64,000 nucleotides of DNA from Caballeronia fortuita. GTDB taxonomy: Bacteria; Pseudomonadota; Gammaproteobacteria; Burkholderiales; Burkholderiaceae. The notes beneath the pieces were generated by a model that was not told the DNA's origin, searched no databases, and saw only the letters and a list, made by a program, of their open reading frames with translations. Below, piece by piece: positions 53,873-62,177 of this stretch (positions within the stretch are counted from its first letter, which is position 1; the number at the start of each line of letters is the position of its first letter). The translations under genes were made by a program, and so were the position numbers. The stretch is from NCBI RefSeq assembly GCF_001544835.2, contig NZ_FCNX02000004.1, positions 124,001 to 188,000 of the forward strand. Reading direction: 5' to 3'.

Positions 53873-54604
53873 ATGTTGACTCTTCAATCCGATCTGCACG
53901 GCAATCATCTGTTGGGCGCGCTTCCCGCGCAGGAATGGCAGGCCATCGCGCCGCACCTCGAACTCGTCCAGTTGCGCACGGAGCAACTGCTGTGCGATTC
54001 CGGTCAACGCATTCATCACGTGTATTTCCCGACGACGGCGATCATCTCGCTGCTGCATACGATGGAAGACGGCGGTTCCGTCGAGGTCGCGGCTGTTGGG
54101 CGTGAGGGGATGTCGGGTGTTCCGGTGCTGACGGGCGGCGACACGATGCCGACGCGAGTGCAGGTTCAATGCGCGGGCTTTGCGTATCGCATGAGCGCGG
54201 GGGCGCTGCGTGAGCACTTCGGTCGTTCGGACTTTCTGCGTCGCGTGATGTTGCTGTACATGCAAGCCCTGCTGACGCAAGTTGCGCAAACGGCGGCGTG
54301 CAATCGTCACCATTCGCTGTCGAAGCAACTGTGCCGCTGGCTGCTGATTCAGACGGACCGCACGCCGTCGGATCAACTGCGTGTGACGCAGCAGATGATC
54401 GCCGATATGCTCGGCGTGCGCCGTGAAGGTGTGACGGAAGCGGCTGGCAAGCTGCATGATGCGGGGCTGATTCATCACAGCCGTGGATGCATCAAGATTC
54501 TCGATCGCGCTGGATTGGAAGAGCGGGCTTGCGAGTGTTATGGCATCGTGAAGCGGGAGTTCGATCGGATGCTGCCGCGGCGGGCTGCTGAGGCTTTGGT
54601 TTAA
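53873..54604 (+). CDS. Crp/Fnr-family transcriptional regulator
   Basis: 243 residues. The cyclic-nucleotide-binding-like beta-roll (about 10-140) has VYFPTTAIISLL and VEVAAVGREGMSGVPVL, a signature of the Burkholderiales/rhizobial Crp subgroup that lacks an obvious Fe-S cluster or cAMP-contact set. The C-terminal Crp-type helix-turn-helix is QQMIADMLGVRREGVTEAAG. The ligand is unknown. I use the ATG at 53873; a longer frame to 53699 adds a low-complexity leader. It may control local or distant genes; nothing in the sequence tells which. Confidence 0.85.
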   Translation: MLTLQSDLHGNHLLGALPAQEWQAIAPHLELVQLRTEQLLCDSGQRIHHVYFPTTAIISLLHTMEDGGSVEVAAVGREGMSGVPVLTGGDTMPTRVQVQCAGFAYRMSAGALREHFGRSDFLRRVMLLYMQALLTQVAQTAACNRHHSLSKQLCRWLLIQTDRTPSDQLRVTQQMIADMLGVRREGVTEAAGKLHDAGLIHHSRGCIKILDRAGLEERACECYGIVKREFDRMLPRRAAEALV

Positions 54605-54637
54605 GGGTTTTGTGCCTCGCTGCTTCCCGTTGCGGTT

Positions 54638-54756
54638 TTGTTCTGTTGGCGCTGCCCCTGTGCGGGGCGGCAGTCACTTTCTTTGCTGCTGCAAAGAGAG
54701 CAGCTTTCGTAGGCTTGCGGTCATATGCACGTTGGGTGTTGCTCTCGGTCATTGGG
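54638..54756 (+). repeat. Dispersed repeat, copy A (diverged/truncated)
   Basis: Contains GCCCCTGTGCGGGGC (a 5-bp hairpin) followed by CTTTCTTTGC and a diverged second arm, then GCACGTTGGGT. It matches copy B at 54797-55013 over about 100 bases with several differences. Confidence 0.75.
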
Positions 54757-54796
54757 GTACTTGCCTTCGGATCGCGGCGGGCTGCTTTCGTTTGAA

Positions 54797-55013
54797 GGTT
54801 CTTTGTCGCTGGATCCCGATTTGCTATTGGTCTATTAGCACTGCCCCTGTGCGGGGCGGCAGTCACTTTCTTTGCTGCTGCAAAGAAAGTAACCAAAGAA
54901 AGCAGCTTTTCAAGCCCGCGGTCACACGCACGTTGGGTAGTCCTCTCGTCCTCGGTGGCACTCGCCTAAAGAGTGCCCTCGTAGGACCAACCGGGCTTGG
55001 ATCGCGCACGGTC
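54797..55013 (+). repeat. Dispersed repeat, copy B (left arm of palindrome)
   Basis: About 217 bases. It contains two internal hairpins: GCCCCTGTGCGGGGC, and CTTTCTTTGC (54866-54875) with GCAAAGAAAG (54880-54889). It is an inverted, roughly 85-90 % match to copy C, to judge by eye. Confidence 0.8.
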
Positions 55014-55200
55014 TGACTAGCTAGTCTGTCTCGCGCGTTGGTTCAGCGCAAAACAGCTTCGGCACAGCGCTACGCGCTGCCGCCGGGTCTGCAAGGGAAA
55101 CCGATGGTGCGCGTATGCTCGGGCATCGATCAACCCCTCGGCCGCGCAGCGGGCCGGAGCTATTTGGTGCTGAACCAATATGTTGTGTCGTGCGATGTGG

Positions 55201-55421
55201 CAGACCGTGCGCGAGCCAAGCCCGCTTGGTCCTACGAGGGCACTCTTTAGGCGAGTGCCATCTGCAACGAGAGGACTACCCAACGTACGTGTGACCGCGG
55301 GCGTATCGAGAGCTGCTTTCTTTGGTTACTTTCTTTGCAGCAGCAAAGAAAGTGACTGCCGCCCCGCACAGGGGCAGCGCTAATAAACCAATAACAAATC
55401 GGGATCGAGCGACAAAGAAAA
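55201..55421 (-). repeat. Dispersed repeat, copy C (right arm of palindrome)
   Basis: Inverted copy of 54797-55013, sharing the same two hairpins and the flanking GATCCCGATTTG-type end. Between B and C the inner sequences 55038-55062 and 55154-55179 also pair, so the whole 54797-55421 stretch is one near-palindrome centred at about 55109. It ends 4 bases before the permease stop. Confidence 0.8.
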
Positions 55422-55424
55422 CAA

Positions 55425-56252
55425 TCAAACCAGCGCCCGATTCGCCGCCGCCGCCCGCCCCCTCAACCAATTGATGCTAGCAAAGAGCAAAACAGCAAAC
55501 ACAATGAGCATAGTAGCGACAGCAAGAATAGAAGGATCGATGGAATCGCGAATACCGCTCCACATCTGCCGGGGCACGGTCCTTTGATCCGGCCCGCCGA
55601 TGAACAGAATCACGATAACCTCATCGAACGAAGTCGCAAAAGCAAACACGCTGCCCGTAGCCACAGCAGGTGCAATAAGCGGCAATGTCACGCGCCGGAA
55701 AGCGATCCACGGCCTGGCCCCAAGCCCCGACGCAGCACGCAGAAGACTCTGATCGAACGACAGCAAAGAAGCCGTCACGGTAATCACGACGAATGGCGTG
55801 CCAAGCGCCGCATGCGCGAAGATCACGCCAGGATAGGAATTCACGAGCCCGAGCGGCGCGAAGATCAGATAGAACCCCGCCGCAACGACGACGATCGGCA
55901 CGATCATCGGCGAAATGATGATAGGCATGATCACCGAGCGCAACGGAAACTGCGATCGCGAAAGCCCGAGCGCGGCAAGCGTGCCGAGACACGTCGCGAT
56001 CAACGTCGATGCCGCGCCAATGCCGATGCTGTTCAAAAGCGAACGCTGCCAGTCGGAACTGGTAAGCGCCTGCTCGTACCAGCGCAGCGAAAAGCCCTGC
56101 AACGGGTACGAAAAGTAAGAACCCGAATTGAACGAGAGCGGAATGATCGCGAGAATCGGCGCGACGAGAAAGAAGAGCACGAGCGCCGTATGCACGCGCA
56201 CCCATCGCGATGCGATGCGTTCGGTCAGCACCTTGTTGCGTTGTTCCGTCAT
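55425..56252 (-). CDS. ABC transporter permease, PotC type
   Basis: 275 residues, six helices, one of two permeases of a spermidine/putrescine-type importer. The EAA loop appears as LLRAASGLGARPWIAFRRVTLP. GGSYFSYPLQGFSLRWYEQ is the family's periplasmic entry segment (here SGSYFSYPLQGFSLRWYE). ATG 56252 lies just past the stop of the upstream permease, with GAGGAG before it, so the two are coupled. Confidence 0.9.
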   Translation of the reverse strand: MTEQRNKVLTERIASRWVRVHTALVLFFLVAPILAIIPLSFNSGSYFSYPLQGFSLRWYEQALTSSDWQRSLLNSIGIGAASTLIATCLGTLAALGLSRSQFPLRSVIMPIIISPMIVPIVVVAAGFYLIFAPLGLVNSYPGVIFAHAALGTPFVVITVTASLLSFDQSLLRAASGLGARPWIAFRRVTLPLIAPAVATGSVFAFATSFDEVIVILFIGGPDQRTVPRQMWSGIRDSIDPSILAVATMLIVFAVLLFASINWLRGRAAAANRALV

Positions 56253-56266
56253 GATGGAATCACTCC

Positions 56267-57520
56267 TCAACCGAAGCGCAAGCGGTCGATGCCGACGATG
56301 CGATTGAACAGGAAATAGAAGATCGCGGTGAAGATCACGAGATACGCCGAGAGCGCGCCCGCCAATCCCCAGTTGAGTTGCGTGTTCGTCTGCAACGCGA
56401 TGAGCTGACTGATCATTTCATCGCCTGCGCCGCCGAGCAAAGCGGGCGTGATGTAGTAGCCGAGCGCGAGCACGAAGACGAGAAAGCAGCCCGCGCCGAC
56501 GCCCGGCAGCGTCTGCGGAATATAAACACGCACGAACGCCGTGAACGGATGCGCGCCGAGCGATTGCGCCGCGCGCAGATACACCGGCGATACGCCTTTC
56601 ATCACCGAGAAGATCGCGAGAATCATGTACGGCAGCAACACATGCGTCATGCCGATCAATACGCCCGTACGATTGAAGATGAGCGGCAACGGATGCGTCG
56701 CGAGGCCGAGTCCCATCAATAAACCGTTGATGACGCCGCCCGGTTGCAGCAGCACATACCACGCGGTCGTGCGAACGAGCAGCGACGTCCAGAACGGCAC
56801 GATCACGAAGAGCATCAGCCGGTTGCTGCTTTGCGCGGGAAGATTGGCGAGCAGCCACGCGACCGGATAGCCGAGCACGAGACACAGCAATGTGACCGAT
56901 GCGCTGATCGATATCGTGCGCAGGAACGCTTGCCGATACACCGACGAGTTATCCGGCACGAACGCCACGCTACCTTGCGGCGTCACTTGCGCATCGACTG
57001 CGGCGAGCAGATAGTCCGGCGTCGGCGATGTCGCCGCGCGCTTCAAAAGACGCCATATCTCCGGCGAATTCCAGCGCTCGTCCATCTCGATCAACGCGGG
57101 CTTCCACGCGCCCGGCGTCTCATCGCGCACGCTGCGCGCGGTACGCATCAGCAAGCTGCGAAACTCGGGCTGCGCGAAGTTGAGCCTGCGGGCGACGGTG
57201 CCAAGTTGTCCGCTCTGCTGCGCATCCTTGAGGCCGGATGCGAGCAGCGCGAACGTATGTTCATCGGGGACGCCGCGACCGTCCCATGCATCGAGCGCGC
57301 GCGTGAGCGCGGGCATGCTGTCGGGCACTTCCTTGTTCTCGACACTGCGCGCAAGTAACAGCGCGATCGGCGCGATGAACGTCGACAGCAAGAACACGAT
57401 CAGCGGCAAGGCAAGCAACAACGCCTGCACCGATGCGCGGCGGCGCGCTCTTTGATATGAGGCGCGGCCATCGGCTCTCGTCGGAGAACCGGCGGCGTGC
57501 GCGTGGATCGATGCAGGCAT
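56267..57520 (-). CDS. ABC transporter permease, PotB type, with extended loop
   Basis: 417 residues, longer than PotB (about 280) because of a 140-residue periplasmic insert between the first and second helices (about 65-200). The core permease begins around FLRTISISASVTLLCLVLGYP and has the EAA loop YLRAAQSLGAHPFTAFVRVYIP. Long N-terminal inserts are known in a branch of these permeases that take larger or unusual amines. It is third in the operon after potA- and potD-type genes. Confidence 0.9.
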   Translation of the reverse strand: MPASIHAHAAGSPTRADGRASYQRARRRASVQALLLALPLIVFLLSTFIAPIALLLARSVENKEVPDSMPALTRALDAWDGRGVPDEHTFALLASGLKDAQQSGQLGTVARRLNFAQPEFRSLLMRTARSVRDETPGAWKPALIEMDERWNSPEIWRLLKRAATSPTPDYLLAAVDAQVTPQGSVAFVPDNSSVYRQAFLRTISISASVTLLCLVLGYPVAWLLANLPAQSSNRLMLFVIVPFWTSLLVRTTAWYVLLQPGGVINGLLMGLGLATHPLPLIFNRTGVLIGMTHVLLPYMILAIFSVMKGVSPVYLRAAQSLGAHPFTAFVRVYIPQTLPGVGAGCFLVFVLALGYYITPALLGGAGDEMISQLIALQTNTQLNWGLAGALSAYLVIFTAIFYFLFNRIVGIDRLRFG

Positions 57521-57545
57521 GTCGTTCCCTTGATCTCTAGCTACG

Positions 57546-58592
57546 TTACTGCGTCAGCCAGACCTGAAAGCGCTTGTTGATCTGATCCGCGTTATCGGCC
57601 CAGAAGTTGGCGTTGATCTGCACGGCGCGCTTGAAGTTATCGGGCGCGGTCGGCATGTCGGCAAGACGCTGTTTGTCGACGAGCGCAACGGCATCCTTGC
57701 GCGGCGGCGCATACGCGATGTACTTCGACAGATCCGCCGATGCCTTCGGCTGCGCCTGCGCGACGATGAACTTCGCGGCGGTGTCGGCGTGCTTCGCGCC
57801 CGTCGGAATGGCCCACCATTCGAAGTCGTAAACCTGCGCATCCCATACGGCCTTGAACGGCTTGTTGTCTTTCTTCGCGGCATCGTCGATACGGCCGTTG
57901 TAGGCCTGCACCATCACGACCGCGCCATCGGCGAGGAGCTGCGGCGCCTGCGCGCCCGATTCCCACCACACGATGTTCTTCTTGATCGTGTCGAGCTTCT
58001 TGAATGCGCGATCCACGCCGGCAGGGGTGCCCAGCACCTTATAGACATCTTTCGGATCGACGCCATCGGCGATGAGCGCCCATTCCATCGATACCTTCGG
58101 CGACTTGCGCAGGCCGCGTTTGCCGGGAAATTTCTGCAAGTCGAAGAAGTCGTTGACCGTGGAAGGCGCGGTCTTCAGCTTGCTTGCGTCGTAGGCATAC
58201 ACGGTGGACCACACCATGCTCGCGACCGCGCAATCGCTGATCGATCCGGGAATGAAATCGCTCGTCTTGCCAAGCGACTTCTTGTCGAACTTCTGCAGCA
58301 GACCTTCATCGCATGCGGTGATCGCATCGTTGGTCTCGAGATCGATGAGATCCCACGTCGTGTTCTTCGCCTGCTCCATCGCCGAGAGCTTGGCCAGGCC
58401 GCCGTCATACGATTCGGTCGAGAAGTTCACGCCCGTTGCTTGCGTGAACGGTTCGAACCAGGCCTTCTTCGCGGCGGCTTCGTATGCGCCGCCGAACGTC
58501 ACGACGGAAAGCGTCTCCGCCGCGTGTGCGGGGATAGTGGCGAATGCGAGTACTGCGAGTGCGGCGCATTGTGCTTTGATTTGAGTGCGCAT
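57546..58592 (-). CDS. Periplasmic substrate-binding protein, PotD type
   Basis: 348 residues with a Sec signal ending AHA-AE (residue 24). ETLSVVTFGGAYEAAAKKAWFEPF is the usual first strand of the extracellular solute-binding family 8, with WDLIDLETNDAITACDEGLL next. The ligand-contact pattern differs from PotD proper, so the substrate may be an amine, opine or betaine. One base separates its ATG from the stop of the ATPase gene, so the two are coupled. Confidence 0.9.
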   Translation of the reverse strand: MRTQIKAQCAALAVLAFATIPAHAAETLSVVTFGGAYEAAAKKAWFEPFTQATGVNFSTESYDGGLAKLSAMEQAKNTTWDLIDLETNDAITACDEGLLQKFDKKSLGKTSDFIPGSISDCAVASMVWSTVYAYDASKLKTAPSTVNDFFDLQKFPGKRGLRKSPKVSMEWALIADGVDPKDVYKVLGTPAGVDRAFKKLDTIKKNIVWWESGAQAPQLLADGAVVMVQAYNGRIDDAAKKDNKPFKAVWDAQVYDFEWWAIPTGAKHADTAAKFIVAQAQPKASADLSKYIAYAPPRKDAVALVDKQRLADMPTAPDNFKRAVQINANFWADNADQINKRFQVWLTQ

Positions 58593-58593
58593 G

Positions 58594-59775
58594 TCAGTTG
58601 GCTCCTGCGGGTGCGGTCGAGATGAGTGAAGGTGAGGGCGGTGTGGTCGGGGCCATCGCGGGTGCGCTCTTCGGCGCCATCATCGCGAGAATCTTGCAGT
58701 CGTCGTGACGCCATGCGATATCGATCGTGCTGCCCGCTGCGGGCAATGCATGACGTTGCGTGTTGGGCACCTTGACGACGATGGAATCGCGCGTGCCGAG
58801 CTTCAGATGCACGCGATGATGATCGCCGCAATACACGAGTTCCTCGACGCAGGCGCGCACGACGTTGCTGTGCTCGTCCGGCTGCATGGTGTCCGCGCCG
58901 GGAATGTGCGCGCGTTCGGGGCGCAGCGCGAGCATCGCTTCGTCGCCGGCGCGCAGGCCGTGCTCGCATCGTCCGCGAATCACGCTGCCGTCCGATAGCG
59001 AGAGCGTCGCCCATTCGCCGTTCGCACTGACGACGCGCCCCGTCAGCCCGTTGTTCTCGCCGACGAAGTTCGCGACGAACGCGTTCTGCGCATTCTCGTA
59101 GAGTTCACTGGGCGTCGCGGCCTGTTGGATGCGGCCATCGGAGAAGACGGCGACGCGGTCGGACATCGTCAACGCTTCGGCCTGATCGTGCGTCACATAG
59201 ACGATGGTCAGCGCAAGCTCGCGATGCAGCCGCATGATCTCGTATTGCATCGTTTCGCGCAGGCGCTTGTCGAGTGCGCCGAGCGGTTCGTCCATCAACA
59301 CGACGCTCGGCTCGAACACGAGCGCGCGTGCGAGCGCGACACGCTGCTGTTGTCCACCGGAAAGCTGCGAAGGGCGCCGGTTCGCGAGATGCGGCAACTC
59401 GATCATCTCGAGCGCCCGCTTCACGCGCGTCTTCTGCTCCGCGCGGCTCACGTGCCGCACCGAAAGCGGAAACGCGACGTTCTCCGCGATCGTCAGATGC
59501 GGAAAGAGCGCGTAGTTCTGAAACACCATGCCGATGTCGCGCTGATGCGGCGGCTTGTCGTCGAGGCGTCGGCCATCGAGACGAATCTCGCCTTGCGTCG
59601 GCGATTCGAAGCCCGCGAGCATCATGAGCGTCGTCGTCTTGCCCGAGCCCGATGGTCCGAGCAGCGAAAGAAACTCTCCCTTGCGCACATCGAGGTTCAG
59701 GTCCTCCACGACGTAATGCGCGCCGTCGTACGATTTGCTCACGCCCGAGAAGGAGATGAAGGAAGGGTCTGACAT
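58594..59775 (-). CDS. ABC transporter ATPase, PotA type
   Basis: 393 residues. Walker A GPSGSGKTTT (about 40-49), Q-loop FQNYALFPHLT, signature LSGGQQQR, Walker B VVLMDEPLGALD and the H-loop THDQ are all present. A C-terminal TOBE domain (about 240-365) contains LALRPERAHI. A Pro/Ser-rich tail follows. First gene of the transporter operon and probably co-transcribed with the Rieske gene, whose stop is 20 bases upstream. Confidence 0.93.
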   Translation of the reverse strand: MSDPSFISFSGVSKSYDGAHYVVEDLNLDVRKGEFLSLLGPSGSGKTTTLMMLAGFESPTQGEIRLDGRRLDDKPPHQRDIGMVFQNYALFPHLTIAENVAFPLSVRHVSRAEQKTRVKRALEMIELPHLANRRPSQLSGGQQQRVALARALVFEPSVVLMDEPLGALDKRLRETMQYEIMRLHRELALTIVYVTHDQAEALTMSDRVAVFSDGRIQQAATPSELYENAQNAFVANFVGENNGLTGRVVSANGEWATLSLSDGSVIRGRCEHGLRAGDEAMLALRPERAHIPGADTMQPDEHSNVVRACVEELVYCGDHHRVHLKLGTRDSIVVKVPNTQRHALPAAGSTIDIAWRHDDCKILAMMAPKSAPAMAPTTPPSPSLISTAPAGAN

Positions 59776-59794
59776 CGTGATTGCGTCCTGTCTT

Positions 59795-60859
59795 TCAGTG
59801 CTGTGCGAGCTTCGCGGCGAGGTAGCGCGCGAAGTCGAAATTGGGCCGTTCGAGATGGCTCAGATTGCCCGGCTTCGCAAGAGGCGCATGCACGCCGCGA
59901 AACACTGCTTGCACGCCTTGCCTGTCTTCGGCGTTCACTTCGTCGAGCAGCTTCTTCAATGTCGACATGTGCGCGTTCGCTTGCGGGTCGGCTATGAACT
60001 CAGGCGCAAGACCGCCGCCGAAACGGATATGCACTTGACCGACGCCGCGCGGTTGCAGCACGAGATACCAGAAGTAACCCGGCGTGAGCGTGACGAGATG
60101 CGTCGGATAGATCGCGAGCAACGCGGTCGTCTTGCGCCAGTGACCGGTCAAACGCGTGTTGTCCGGATGCGCGTTGCCGATGGGCAAGCTCGCTTCCTTC
60201 GTGATCCAGTGATAGTTGAACGCGGGGTAACCCGGCGGACATTCCATCTCTTCGAGCTTCGAATGCGGCCCTACGGTTGCACGATGCAGCATCGGCAAGT
60301 GATAACTTTCCATGAAGTTTTCCGCGAGGATTTTCCAGTTCGTATCCCACACGTGTTCTTCATAGAAAGTTTCGATGTAGCCGCTCATGCCGTATGCGCC
60401 GATCAGTTCGCTCAAATCCGCAAGCTGCGTTTGTACCGGCGGCGCGTTTTCATCGAGCGTCACATAGATCCAGCCTTGCCATTCCTCGCAGCGCACGGCG
60501 GGCAGCTTATAGCTTTCCTTGCAGAAGCCCGCTTGCCGGTCCATCAGCGGTGCGCCCTTCAATTCGCCGTCGAGTCCATAACTCCATGCGTGATACGGGC
60601 ACACGATGCGTCGCTTGTTGCCGCGCCCTTCGAGCAGCACCGACATGCGATGGAGGCACACGTTCGACATCGCCTTGAGCTGCCTATGTTCGTCGCGCAA
60701 TACGGCGATCGGCTGCGCGCCGATCTGCGCCGTGAGGTAGTCGCCGGGCTCTTTCAAGGCACTCGCGCGGCCGACGCATTGCCATTCGCGCGCAAAGATG
60801 TCGCGCTCTTCCAGAGACAGGAATTCGGGCGACGTATAGACGCCGCATGGCGCGCGCAT
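59795..60859 (-). CDS. Rieske-type aromatic-ring/alkylamine oxygenase alpha subunit, 5' end disrupted
   Basis: 354 residues from the first ATG in this frame. The Rieske [2Fe-2S] ligands are C68/H70 and C87/H90. The mononuclear iron site shows in NFMESYHLPMLH (H-x4-H). The protein starts MRAPCGVYTSPEF, but the family normally has about 25 more residues before the PxGVYTSPE motif. Those residues (MIAVQMLVDELRSNCERPFS...) lie in another frame just upstream (60846-60920) behind a perfect AAGGAGGG; the ATG at 60859 has no ribosome site. The gene thus looks frameshifted near 60850. It may be a pseudogene, or the sequence may have an error. A reductase partner is not in the window. Confidence 0.75.
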   Translation of the reverse strand: MRAPCGVYTSPEFLSLEERDIFAREWQCVGRASALKEPGDYLTAQIGAQPIAVLRDEHRQLKAMSNVCLHRMSVLLEGRGNKRRIVCPYHAWSYGLDGELKGAPLMDRQAGFCKESYKLPAVRCEEWQGWIYVTLDENAPPVQTQLADLSELIGAYGMSGYIETFYEEHVWDTNWKILAENFMESYHLPMLHRATVGPHSKLEEMECPPGYPAFNYHWITKEASLPIGNAHPDNTRLTGHWRKTTALLAIYPTHLVTLTPGYFWYLVLQPRGVGQVHIRFGGGLAPEFIADPQANAHMSTLKKLLDEVNAEDRQGVQAVFRGVHAPLAKPGNLSHLERPNFDFARYLAAKLAQH

Positions 60860-60920
60860 CGCTGAATGGTCGTTCGCAATTCGAGCGCAACTCGTCGACG
60901 AGCATTTGCACCGCGATCAT
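60846..60920 (-). other. Out-of-frame 5' part of the Rieske gene
   Basis: Starts with ATG at 60920, six bases after AAGGAGGG, and encodes about 25 residues (MIAVQMLVDELRSNCERPFS and a DARAM ending) matching the family's usual N-terminus. The frame then departs from the Rieske frame near ATGCGGC, where family members have ATG-Pro-Pro-Gly. It stays open in the wrong frame to 60684. Confidence 0.65.
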
Positions 60921-61075
60921 GAAGCCCTCCTTGTCCCGACTCGTGAGAGCGCGCTGGCGCGGGCTTTGACCGCATTGCGCTCGACATGGACATCAATCTA
61001 TCAAGCCAAATTGCCAGCCAAAATATTGTTTTCGGATACAAAGCAAAGCTTTTCCCTATGCAGCGCGGATAACTT

Positions 61076-62011
61076 TCATATGTCGATGTGCAGCCTGCGA
61101 ATATAGGTTTCGCAGAACGACGAAAAGCGATGCACGACCTGGCGCGGACGCATCGTGCGTGATTGCGCGATGCCGAGCGTCGTCGCGTTGACGTTGTCCT
61201 TGAAGCGCTTAATCACGAAGTCCTCGCCATCCACCGTGCGATTCGACTTCAATGGGAAATTCAGGATGCTATAGCCGAGACCATTCGCCACCATGCCGCG
61301 CACGACTTCCGGCTGCGACGACCGGAACGCGGGCACGGGACGGCTGCCGACTGCATCGAACAGCGCGGCGAAATACTCGCGGCTATGCGGTAAATCCAGC
61401 ATCACATAAGGCTCCGATTGCAGATCCGCGAGCGATACCTTGCGCGCGCGCGCAAGCCTGTGCGTCTTCGGCAGGATCGCATAAGGCGGCAAGGAAAGCA
61501 GCGGCGTGAAGGCGATGTCCTCGGTCAGATCGAGGCTATATGTAAGAGCGATATCGAGCGAGCCGTCATGCAGACCGCGCAGCAAGCCGTCCTGATGCGC
61601 TTCGACGGTGCGAAACGAAATGCCCGCGTGCCCGGCCGTGAAGCGGCTGATGAGGCCCGGCATCAACGGCGGCGCGAGCGAAACCAGACAGCCAAGCGCG
61701 ATGGAACCGGTCATGCCGCCATCCATTTCCTTCGCGGCCATCTGCAGTTCTTCGGCGATCTTCAGCAGATTGCGCGCTTGCCCGAGCAGATCGCGGCCGG
61801 CCTGCGTAAGCGACAAACCGCTCGCATGATGTCGAATGAATAGTTGCACGCCGAACGATGCTTCGAGATCTGCGAGCGCGGTGGATATCGACGGCTGCGA
61901 GATATGCAGTTTCTTCGCGGCGGCCGTGAAGGACAACGCTTCTGCGGTGACCACGAAATAGCGCAACTGACGCAGCGAATAGCGCAACGGATGGCTTTCC
62001 ATCGATGACAT
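61076..62011 (-). CDS. LysR-family transcriptional regulator
   Basis: 311 residues. The N-terminal winged helix-turn-helix RQLRYFVVTAEALSFTAAAK and LHISQPSISTALADLE is the LysR pattern; the substrate-binding domain follows from about residue 95. It is divergent from the flavin-monooxygenase operon, with 166 bases between, and lies upstream of the Rieske/ABC transporter genes on the same strand. It therefore probably controls both directions in response to the substrate of the pathway. Confidence 0.93.
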   Translation of the reverse strand: MSSMESHPLRYSLRQLRYFVVTAEALSFTAAAKKLHISQPSISTALADLEASFGVQLFIRHHASGLSLTQAGRDLLGQARNLLKIAEELQMAAKEMDGGMTGSIALGCLVSLAPPLMPGLISRFTAGHAGISFRTVEAHQDGLLRGLHDGSLDIALTYSLDLTEDIAFTPLLSLPPYAILPKTHRLARARKVSLADLQSEPYVMLDLPHSREYFAALFDAVGSRPVPAFRSSQPEVVRGMVANGLGYSILNFPLKSNRTVDGEDFVIKRFKDNVNATTLGIAQSRTMRPRQVVHRFSSFCETYIRRLHIDI

Positions 62012-62177
62012 TCCGGAAATGAGCTTCGATCAGCCGCATTGTGATGTGCTCAAAATTCATTGCATAGCCAGATCCGATGCTTTGCATTTTTTAAATATAT
62101 TTTTCGAATTCTATTGAGGCGCGTAGATTTTTACGGGAGACATCACGGAAACAACGGCCTTTCAGAAGGACATAACC

